5,964 nucleotides of DNA from Deltaproteobacteria bacterium (lineage in GTDB: Bacteria; Myxococcota_A; UBA9160; SZUA-336): positions 1 through 5,964 of the forward strand of contig JAUXJB010000103.1 of assembly GCA_030624945.1 (NCBI GenBank), written 5' to 3'. Positions within the stretch are counted from its first letter, which is position 1; every line of letters begins with the position of its first letter. The position numbers were made by a program, and so were the translations under genes. The notes under the pieces are model-generated. The model saw nothing but the letters and a program-made list of their open reading frames with translations, was not told the DNA's origin and searched no databases. Below, piece after piece: positions 1-5,964 of the stretch.

Positions 1-842
1 CGGCCATCGAGCGCGGGGGTATCGTACGAGGACTCCCCATTCCGGAGGCCGCAGCCCTCACGCGCAGCGATCTCGATCGGCTCGGCGAGCTGGCTCGCAA
101 ATGGGGAGCCCGCGGACTCGCCTGGGTACGCGTCAAGGAGGATGGCTCCTGGGCTTCTCCGATCGCGAAGTTCCTGAGCGAGTCGGAGCGCGGAGAGATC
201 TCCCGGCGAGCCCAGCTCGAGCCCGGCCACGTGATCCTCTTCTGCGCGGACCGCAGCGCGGTCGTGAGCGACGTGCTGGGGCGGCTGCGGGTGGAGATCG
301 GCGAGCGTCTGGGTCACACGGACGACCGCGCGTGGGACGCCCACTTCGTGCTCGGGTTCCCGCTCTTCGAGGAGGGAGAGAACGGGACCTTCGAGCCGAT
401 GCACATGCCCTTCGTGGCGCCGGAAGAGGAGGACATCCCGCTGCTCGACAGCGAGCCTCTCCGGGTGAAGACCACCCATTACGACCTGGTGTTGAACGGC
501 GTCGAGCTGGGCTCCGGAAGCCTCAGGAACCACCGCTCGGATGTGCAGCTCAAGATTCTCGAGCTGCTCGGCTACAGCGAGGAAGAGGCGCGAGCGCGCT
601 TCGGGTTCCTGTTGGAAGCCCTCGAAGCGGGCGCGCCTCCCCACGGCGGCTTCGCGTTTGGCGTCGATCGCCTGTGCCTCCTGCTCGCGGGTGGCGAGAG
701 CCTGCGCGACGTCATCGCGTTCCCGAAGACACAGCGCGGACAGGACCTGGCAATGCGGTCGCCCAGCTCCGTGTCCGAGCAGCAGCTCCGCGAGGTCGGA
801 CTCCGCCTGCGGAGGACTGTCGCCGAGACCGAGGAAGAATGA
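1..842 (+). CDS. aspS: Aspartyl-tRNA synthetase, C-terminal part (5' end outside window)
   Basis: Cytoplasmic class II enzyme that charges tRNA-Asp with aspartate using ATP. The reading frame is open from base 3 and gives 279 residues, roughly the last half of a protein that is about 590 residues in E. coli. The first ~100 visible residues match the bacterial-specific GAD insertion domain (GLPIPEAAAL, KWGARGLAWV, SPIAKFLSE, GHVILFCADR). The rest is the end of the catalytic domain: GFPLFE (residues 118-123), MHMPF (133-137), the YDLVLNGVELG stretch, and class II motif 3 with GVDRL at 220-224, whose Arg223 is the ATP-binding arginine of the family. RDVIAFPKTQ follows and is typical of AspRS. 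Some usually conserved positions differ (Met135 where bacterial enzymes normally have His; Gly118 where Asp is usual). The N-terminal anticodon-binding domain is not visible, so discriminating versus non-discriminating tRNA specificity cannot be judged. The stop at 840-842 overlaps the next start. Confidence 0.96.
   Translation, partial: AIERGGIVRGLPIPEAAALTRSDLDRLGELARKWGARGLAWVRVKEDGSWASPIAKFLSESERGEISRRAQLEPGHVILFCADRSAVVSDVLGRLRVEIGERLGHTDDRAWDAHFVLGFPLFEEGENGTFEPMHMPFVAPEEEDIPLLDSEPLRVKTTHYDLVLNGVELGSGSLRNHRSDVQLKILELLGYSEEEARARFGFLLEALEAGAPPHGGFAFGVDRLCLLLAGGESLRDVIAFPKTQRGQDLAMRSPSSVSEQQLREVGLRLRRTVAETEEE
831..835 (+). promoter_or_regulatory. Ribosome binding site for the LysM gene, inside the aspS 3' end
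   Basis: GAGGA lies three bases before the ATG at 839, within the last codons of aspS. With the ATGA stop/start overlap it supports ATG 839 as the real start and suggests coupled translation from aspS. Confidence 0.6.
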
Positions 843-1132
843 GGCGTTCCGCGGCTGCCCTGTGTTTCTCGACCCTGTTGGCCGTACCCGCGCAGGCGGT
901 CGAGTCCATCGAGCACAGGGTGGAGAGCGGGGAGTCGTTGTGGTCGATCGCCGCGCAGGAGGACGTGTACGCCGATCCCTACCTCTGGCCGGTCATCTAC
1001 AAGTTCAACCGGGACCAGATCAAGGATCCGGGGCGCATCTATCCCGATCAGGTCCTGCAGATCCCGATTCACGTCGATGATGCAACCCGCCGTCAAGCCC
1101 ACGGCGAGTCGGGAGCCCCCTCTTCCCGCTAG
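839..1132 (+). CDS. Small secreted LysM-domain protein
   Basis: A 97-residue protein. It begins with a signal peptide: MRR, then a hydrophobic stretch at residues 5-16, with a likely signal peptidase I cut after Ala18-Gln19-Ala20. The remainder is essentially one LysM domain (about residues 24-76): HRVESGESLWSIA, then DPYLWPVIYKFNRDQIKDP, then IYPDQVLQIP. LysM domains bind N-acetylglucosamine-containing glycans such as peptidoglycan, so a periplasmic or wall-bound location is expected. The DPYLWP..NRDQIKDP version is the one commonly seen in Gram-negative LysM proteins. There is no catalytic domain, so a binding or scaffold role is the most that can be inferred. The tail after residue 77 is short, polar and probably disordered. 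The ATG overlaps the aspS stop (ATGA) and has a nearby GAGGA, so this start is preferred over the much longer upstream extension of the frame, which runs antisense-like through aspS. Its stop shares a CTAG with the convergent desaturase. Confidence 0.88.
   Translation: MRRSAAALCFSTLLAVPAQAVESIEHRVESGESLWSIAAQEDVYADPYLWPVIYKFNRDQIKDPGRIYPDQVLQIPIHVDDATRRQAHGESGAPSSR
1129..1132. other. Shared CTAG palindrome holding two convergent stop codons
   Basis: The plus-strand LysM gene ends with TAG at 1130-1132 and the minus-strand desaturase ends with TAG read from 1131 to 1129. The two genes therefore overlap tail to tail by 4 bp. No room exists between them for a conventional intergenic terminator, and no hairpin followed by a T run is seen here on either strand. 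Confidence 0.9.
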
Positions 1133-2160
1133 CGCACCGACTCGTATCCGAGCCAGACACCCTCTTCGAAGTCGAAGAGCTTGCAGGCGCGTGTGGTCTG
1201 CAGGTAGTCGCGGATGCCGTACTGCTTCTCCCGCAGGATGTCGCCGAAGTGCTCGCGCATCGCCACCACGGCCTTGGGCAGGCCGTAAAAGGGAATCCGC
1301 ATGTCCACGTGGTGGGGCACGTGGAGGAAGATGTTGTGGAAGAAGAAGTTCACGGCGCGGGGCACGTGGAGGACGGTCGTGCCTTCCACCTGCCCTCCGA
1401 ACTTCGTCCAGCTCCGGCGCTTCTGCCACGGGATGTCCTGCGAGATGTGGTGGATGTAGACCGATGTACCGATGCAGTAGTTCCAGAGCAGGAACGGAAC
1501 GGCGAAGACCTTGAACCACATCCACAGGGCGCCGATCATGGTTCCGTGGGTCGCGAGGCCGCAGCTCAGGAGGGCGGCCGAGGTGGCGGCGAAATAGGTT
1601 CCGACGACGATCCGATCGCGACGAACCTTGCCCCGAATCCGCTCCTGAGGCGTGAAGCGGACCATGTTCCTCCACCAGATGTCGCGCAGGTAGTAGAGGC
1701 CGCCTCCGATCCAGGACCACATCAGGCGATGCACGAGCCGCTCGTGGCGAGACATCTCCTCAAACTCCCGAGGCGTGACCGGATGCCAGACGTAGTCCAT
1801 GTTCTCGCGGGTGGTATGGCCGTGGTGGATCCGGTTGTGGCCAAAGCACCAGGCCTCGTACAGGTGAAGGGACGGCAGCATCGCGAACTGCCCCACCGTG
1901 TAGTTCAGGCGTCTGCTCGCAAAGAGCGCACCGTGCGCTGCGTCGTGGCCCAGGATGAAGAGGGCCGAGATGCTGAGCCCCGCGAGCATCCACAGCGGGA
2001 TCAGCAGGAAGACGGAGTTGGACCAGATCAGTGCGGTGACCGCGCCGCCGTAGATCGCGAGGTCGCGGGCCAACCAGAGCAGTCCCTTCCACGTAGGGTT
2101 GGCGTAGCAATCCTCCGGGAGGATGTCGACCACGTCCCCTAGCCGGCGCTTCCCGTCCAT
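1129..2160 (-). CDS. Membrane fatty acid desaturase, delta-12/omega-3 (DesA-like) type
   Basis: A 343-residue integral membrane di-iron desaturase that uses O2 and an electron donor to put a double bond into acyl chains of membrane lipids or acyl-CoA. All three histidine boxes are present: GHDAAHG (His72, His76), HNRIHHGH (His108, His112, His113) and HVPHHVD (His280, His283, His284). An extra pair, His237-His238 in [11 protein letters not shown], aligns with the equivalent site in delta-12 desaturases. Hydrophobic segments occur near residues 36-70, 186-201 and 207-234, as expected for the family. WHPV after box 2 and IPFYGLPKA after box 3 resemble cyanobacterial/plant delta-12 enzymes, but regioselectivity cannot be read from sequence. 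The ATG at 2160 is the best start seen; no strong Shine-Dalgarno lies before it, so the start is moderately certain. It is a single-gene unit, divergent from the dehydrogenase. No ferredoxin or reductase partner is adjacent. Confidence 0.92.
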   Translation of the reverse strand: MDGKRRLGDVVDILPEDCYANPTWKGLLWLARDLAIYGGAVTALIWSNSVFLLIPLWMLAGLSISALFILGHDAAHGALFASRRLNYTVGQFAMLPSLHLYEAWCFGHNRIHHGHTTRENMDYVWHPVTPREFEEMSRHERLVHRLMWSWIGGGLYYLRDIWWRNMVRFTPQERIRGKVRRDRIVVGTYFAATSAALLSCGLATHGTMIGALWMWFKVFAVPFLLWNYCIGTSVYIHHISQDIPWQKRRSWTKFGGQVEGTTVLHVPRAVNFFFHNIFLHVPHHVDMRIPFYGLPKAVVAMREHFGDILREKQYGIRDYLQTTRACKLFDFEEGVWLGYESVR

Positions 2161-2240
2161 GCGCGCAGGATAACCAGTCTCCGCTCGGCGGGGTCCGTCG
2201 AGAGTGTGAAACTTCCGTCAAAGCGTCCGAAATTGAGGGC

Positions 2241-2246
2241 TATACT
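2241..2246 (+). promoter_or_regulatory. Candidate -10 box of the dehydrogenase promoter
   Basis: TATACT differs from the sigma-70 consensus TATAAT at one base and stands out in this GC-rich DNA. No good -35 is found at standard spacing (TCAAAG is at 17 bp), so an activator or a different sigma factor may be involved. A transcript from here would start near 2253, just before the Shine-Dalgarno at 2279. Confidence 0.45.
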
Positions 2247-2278
2247 TTCTTGCCGGCGAGTGCGGAGCGCCGTTGCGC

Positions 2279-2284
2279 GGAGGG
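2279..2284 (+). promoter_or_regulatory. Strong ribosome binding site that sets the GTG start at 2292
   Basis: GGAGGG stands seven bases before GTG 2292, near-ideal spacing. It decides the start in favour of this GTG over an in-frame TTG at 2250, which would lie at or upstream of the predicted transcription start and adds 14 residues not typical of the family. Confidence 0.75.
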
Positions 2285-2291
2285 CGAGAGC

Positions 2292-3404
2292 GTGAAGATC
2301 AGGGCTGCGGTTGCCTGGGAGGCGGGACGCCCGCTCGAGATCGAGGAGGTAGACCTCGACGGTCCGCGCGAGGGAGAGTGCCTGGTCCGGCTGGCGGCGA
2401 CCGGCGTGTGCCACACCGATGCGTTTACGCTGAGCGGTGCGGATCCCGAGGGGGTGTTCCCCGCAATCCTGGGCCACGAGGGTGCGGGGGTCGTCGAGGA
2501 GGTCGGACCGGGGGTGCGATCGATCCGACCCGGAGACCACGTCATTCCTCTCTACACTCCGGAGTGTCGGGAGTGCAAGTTCTGTCTGTCCGGGAAGACG
2601 AATCTGTGCGGAAAGATCCGGGAGACCCAGGGCCGGGGCCTGATGCCCGACGGGACGACTCGACTGTCTCAGGGAGGGAAGCAGATCCACCACTTCATGG
2701 GCACCTCCACCTTCGGGGAGTGCTGCGTGGTGCCGGAGATCGCGCTCGCCAACGTGCGAAAGGACGCACCGCTCGAGAAGATCTGCCTCCTGGGTTGCGG
2801 GATCACCACCGGCATCGGCGCGGTGTTGCACACGGCCAAGGTGGAGCCCGGCTCGAGAGTGGCCGTGTTCGGCCTCGGTGGTGTCGGCCTATCGGTCGTG
2901 CAGGGCGCGGTGCTCGCCGGCGCGGAGCGAATCATCGGCGTGGACATCAATCCGAAGAAGTTCGGGTTGGCCGAAAAGTTTGGCGCCACCGACTTCTTGA
3001 ACCCCGGCGAAGTAGCAGATGTCGCCGAGGCCATCGTGGAGATGACCGACGGCGGAGTCGACTACTCCTTCGAGTGCATCGGGCGCACCGACGTGATGAG
3101 CACCGCGCTGGCCTGCACGCACAAGGGCTGGGGCGAGGCGATCATCATCGGGGTGGCCGGGGCCGGTGAGGAGATTGTGGCGCGCCCGTTCCTCCTCGTC
3201 ACGGGACGGTCCTGGCGCGGCAGCGCCTTCGGTGGCACTCGCGGGCGTACCCAGCTTCCCGGCTTCGTCGATCGCTACATGAACGGCCGTATCAAGATCG
3301 ACGAGATGATCACCACGACGCTGCCCCTCGAGAAGATCAACGATGCCTTCGAGAGCATGCACAGCGGCGACGCTATCCGCAGCGTGATCCACTACGACGG
3401 GTGA
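2292..3404 (+). CDS. frmA: S-(hydroxymethyl)glutathione dehydrogenase / class III alcohol dehydrogenase
   Basis: Zinc- and NAD-dependent cytoplasmic enzyme that oxidises S-hydroxymethylglutathione, the spontaneous adduct of formaldehyde and glutathione, to S-formylglutathione. It can also reduce S-nitrosoglutathione. From GTG 2292 it has 370 residues, the usual class III length. The class III signature [18 protein letters not shown] is at residues 37-54. Catalytic zinc ligands are Cys40, His62 (in GHEGAG) and Cys169 (in GCGITTG). The structural zinc uses Cys92, Cys95, Cys98 and Cys106. Arg124 in PDGTTRL corresponds to the arginine that recognises the glutathione carboxylate. The Rossmann GLGGVG lies at 194-199, and Asp218 after the second strand indicates NAD preference. 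All key residues are intact. Neither an FrmR regulator nor the S-formylglutathione hydrolase (frmB) is next to it, so the second step must be encoded elsewhere. Its 3' end overlaps the convergent SCO gene by 13 bp. Confidence 0.95.
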   Translation: MKIRAAVAWEAGRPLEIEEVDLDGPREGECLVRLAATGVCHTDAFTLSGADPEGVFPAILGHEGAGVVEEVGPGVRSIRPGDHVIPLYTPECRECKFCLSGKTNLCGKIRETQGRGLMPDGTTRLSQGGKQIHHFMGTSTFGECCVVPEIALANVRKDAPLEKICLLGCGITTGIGAVLHTAKVEPGSRVAVFGLGGVGLSVVQGAVLAGAERIIGVDINPKKFGLAEKFGATDFLNPGEVADVAEAIVEMTDGGVDYSFECIGRTDVMSTALACTHKGWGEAIIIGVAGAGEEIVARPFLLVTGRSWRGSAFGGTRGRTQLPGFVDRYMNGRIKIDEMITTTLPLEKINDAFESMHSGDAIRSVIHYDG

Positions 3405-4231
3405 CGCGGCTCCCGATGGTGGGCGAGCACCCGCGCGAGGTCCGCGATGATCTCCTCCACCTCATGCTCCAGACCGAGATAGCGCTCGGCGATTCGCCCG
3501 CCGGGGTCGATCAGGAAGGTGGCGACCGTGTGATCGATCTGGCCGTCGGGCCTCCGGATCGATCCGATGTGATAGGAGGCAACCACCTCTCCGACCGTCT
3601 CCGGATCACCTGTCAGGAACGACCAGTTCGAGAGGTCCGCTCCACGCCTCTCCGCGTACTCTCGCAAGCGGGACGGCGTGTCGTACTCCGGATCGAGTGA
3701 GATCGAAACCAGCGCCGTTCGCGTCCGGATGGCCCCGGGAAGCCGACGCTGCAGGCGGGCGCGCTTGGACGTCTGGATGGGACAGGGGCCCGGGCAGCGC
3801 GTGAACACGAAGTCGAGCAGGACGGCCTTGCCGCCGAAGTCGGCCAGCGCCACGGGCGCGCCGTCCTGGTCGATGAGCGCGAAGGGGGCCGCCACATCGA
3901 GATCGGCGGCCAGGCCGCCGCTTCCCTCGATCGCGGCCGGGGGCGGCGCCGTGACCTCCAGGGCCGTGATCCGCAGGACCGTCGCGCTGCGCTCCAGCGT
4001 GAAGCGCACGACCGCCCCCGGCCTCACGCCCTCGAGGAGTTGCGGGGGGGCGACGTCGAAGCTCATGGTCATCGCGGGCATGAACCCCGGTATCGGATCG
4101 TGCGCGATCAAGGCCGTGCCGGACGTCGCATCGACGTCCTCCACCGTGCCGCGGACCTCGTAGGTCTCCTGGGCCGAGATCCCGCAGGCGAGGACTCCAG
4201 CGCACAGCAGGCTGCCCAGCACGCGCCTCAT
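3392..4231 (-). CDS. Exported CusF-SCO fusion copper chaperone
   Basis: A 279-residue exported protein with two copper-binding domains. Residues 1-20 form a signal sequence ([20 protein letters not shown]); cleavage after Ala20 is likely, although VLAC16 could be a weak lipobox giving a lipoprotein anchor. Residues 24-93 resemble CusF, the periplasmic copper-binding fold: His44, then [10 protein letters not shown] with Met51, Met54 and Met56. Phe50 lies in the stretch where CusF has its copper-capping Trp. A Pro/Ala linker (95-104) leads to a SCO1/SenC thioredoxin-fold domain (about 110-272) with CPGPC (Cys146, Cys150) and the downstream conserved His234 in [11 protein letters not shown], the standard SCO copper site. 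SCO proteins insert copper into, or reduce, the CuA site of cytochrome c oxidase. No oxidase gene is in the window. It is the last gene of the rsmE-glyQS unit, starting three bases after the glyQS stop with only a weak GAGAG before the ATG, so translational coupling is likely. Confidence 0.92.
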   Translation of the reverse strand: MRRVLGSLLCAGVLACGISAQETYEVRGTVEDVDATSGTALIAHDPIPGFMPAMTMSFDVAPPQLLEGVRPGAVVRFTLERSATVLRITALEVTAPPPAAIEGSGGLAADLDVAAPFALIDQDGAPVALADFGGKAVLLDFVFTRCPGPCPIQTSKRARLQRRLPGAIRTRTALVSISLDPEYDTPSRLREYAERRGADLSNWSFLTGDPETVGEVVASYHIGSIRRPDGQIDHTVATFLIDPGGRIAERYLGLEHEVEEIIADLARVLAHHREPRHPS

Positions 4232-4234
4232 CTC

Positions 4235-5539
<1,305 letters not shown>

Positions 5540-5542
5540 GGT

Positions 5543-5550
5543 CCCTCTCT
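5543..5550 (-). promoter_or_regulatory. Ribosome binding site of glyQS
   Basis: On the minus strand AGAGAGGG precedes the glyQS ATG by three bases and the second in-frame ATG (codon 4) by twelve. Neither spacing is ideal, so the exact start is ambiguous by three codons. The site touches the rsmE stop codon (5551 to 5549), so ribosomes ending rsmE would be positioned to start glyQS. Confidence 0.55.
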
Positions 5551-5964
5551 ATAGCGCGAGGCGCGAGAGCAGTGCCACGACCGCGGTCTCGACGCGCAGC
5601 ACGCGCTCGCCCAGTCCGACCGGCTCTGCGCCATGTGCGACAAGCAGGTCGATCTCGAAGGGCACGAAGCCGCCTTCGGGGCCCACGATCAGCGTGGCGT
5701 GTCCGAGCGCGCCGGGGTCCTCGCGTCGGGAGGGGGCCCCGGGAGCCGCGAGCAGTACCGTCCCCGCGCGCCCCAGCTCCGGGAGCTCGTCCTCGACGAA
5801 CGGTCGAAAGCGGCGGCGTGTCTCGACCCGCGGCAAGATCGTGTCCCGGGCCTGTTCGAGGCCCAGGCGGAGCTGCATCTCGAGAGCCGCCGGCTGGAGG
5901 GCGCCGCTCTGCCAGTAGCTCTTCTCGACCCGCCGGCTGTGGAACAGCAGGAATCGCTTGACGC
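5549..5964 (-). CDS. rsmE: 16S rRNA (uracil-1498-N3)-methyltransferase, C-terminal part (5' end outside window)
   Basis: SPOUT-family enzyme that methylates N3 of U1498 in helix 44 of 16S rRNA, using S-adenosylmethionine, late in small-subunit assembly. The frame is open to the right edge, and 137 residues of a normally ~240-250-residue protein are visible. The N-terminal visible part RRVEKSYWQSGALQP, then LGLEQARDTILP and RRRFRPFVED, is characteristic of RsmE. The trefoil-knot SAM-binding motifs follow: LIVGPEGGF (GPEGG at bases 5669-5683) and LGERVLRVETAVVALLSRL near the end, where the family typically has LRTETA. The in-frame ATG at 5878 is internal, because the family sequence clearly continues upstream of it to the window edge. 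It is the first visible gene of a tight minus-strand unit with glyQS and the SCO fusion; the promoter lies outside the window. Confidence 0.93.
   Translation of the reverse strand, partial: VKRFLLFHSRRVEKSYWQSGALQPAALEMQLRLGLEQARDTILPRVETRRRFRPFVEDELPELGRAGTVLLAAPGAPSRREDPGALGHATLIVGPEGGFVPFEIDLLVAHGAEPVGLGERVLRVETAVVALLSRLAL

Larger units (their letters stand above)
2161..2291. promoter_or_regulatory. Divergent intergenic region between desaturase and dehydrogenase
   Basis: This 131-bp stretch is the only substantial non-coding DNA in the window and must hold the start signals of both flanking genes unless they are read from elsewhere. Around 2201-2247 it is clearly more AT-rich than its surroundings. 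A good plus-strand -10 box is present (listed separately). On the minus strand TTGACG (bases 2221 to 2216) looks like a -35 box, but no convincing -10 lies 16-18 bp downstream of it. I see no clear operator palindrome. Confidence 0.5.

Noticed and set aside
101..838. An upstream extension of the LysM frame giving a 343-residue protein.
   Set aside because: It overlaps aspS in another frame, is low-complexity and Arg-rich, and would bury the signal peptide in the middle. ATG 839 with its own Shine-Dalgarno and signal sequence is far better.
1088..1106. A 6-bp hairpin (CGCCGT with ACGGCG, 7-base loop) near the LysM 3' end, as a terminator.
   Set aside because: It is short, lies inside the coding sequence and has no T run on either strand. 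Such hairpins are frequent by chance in GC-rich DNA.
572..1720. A 382-codon open frame on the minus strand crossing aspS, the LysM gene and part of the desaturase.
   Set aside because: Its product is Arg/Pro-rich with no recognisable family, and it lies antisense to or out of frame with three genes that have clear family matches. Long spurious frames are expected at this GC content.
2254..2272. A CGGCG/CGCCG hairpin in the dehydrogenase leader as an attenuator or riboswitch.
   Set aside because: The stem is only 5 bp with a 9-base loop, and nothing else in this short leader resembles a known riboswitch.
2250..2291. A TTG start at 2250 adding 14 residues to the dehydrogenase.
   Set aside because: It has no ribosome binding site and sits right after the -10 box, so it would be at or before the transcript start. 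GTG 2292 has GGAGGG at ideal spacing and gives the usual family N-terminus.
5540..5548. A T-box or other leader controlling glyQS.
   Set aside because: Only 9 bp separate rsmE from glyQS, so no leader RNA structure fits; any such control would have to lie upstream of rsmE, outside the window.

Overview
This is a GC-rich, gene-dense bacterial chromosomal segment with seven protein genes and almost no non-coding DNA. It holds an alpha2-type (single-chain) glycyl-tRNA synthetase, a glutathione-type class III alcohol dehydrogenase, a SCO copper chaperone, an envelope LysM protein and a plant/cyanobacteria-like fatty acid desaturase. Together these suggest an aerobic, glutathione-using, Gram-negative organism. 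A high-GC delta-proteobacterial or Myxococcota-type lineage fits best, but that is inference; no rRNA or lineage-defining marker is present. I see no tRNA, rRNA, CRISPR array, insertion sequence, phage gene or long repeat.

Layout. The plus strand begins inside the 3' half of aspS (aspartyl-tRNA synthetase). Its stop codon overlaps the start of a small secreted LysM protein (ATGA, 839-842). That gene meets a minus-strand fatty acid desaturase (1129-2160) tail to tail, and both stop codons lie in one CTAG palindrome. A 131-bp intergenic region (2161-2291), the only sizeable gap, separates the desaturase from a divergently transcribed S-(hydroxymethyl)glutathione dehydrogenase (2292-3404). That gene overlaps by 13 bp the end of a minus-strand operon which, in transcription order, is rsmE (cut by the right edge), glyQS (4235-5539) and a CusF-SCO fusion copper chaperone (3392-4231). 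The gaps in this operon are 9 and 3 bp.

How the genes relate. aspS, rsmE and glyQS serve translation. The LysM protein and the SCO fusion are exported envelope proteins, each placed directly behind a translation gene and probably translationally coupled to it. The SCO fusion should deliver copper to a cytochrome oxidase encoded elsewhere. The dehydrogenase detoxifies formaldehyde through glutathione, and the desaturase adjusts membrane lipid unsaturation. No shared pathway links these last two beyond their common upstream region.

I did not find an undescribed multi-gene system. The most interesting items are the fused CusF-SCO protein with both copper sites apparently intact, the departures from textbook motifs in both tRNA synthetases, and the very tight packing of gene ends.
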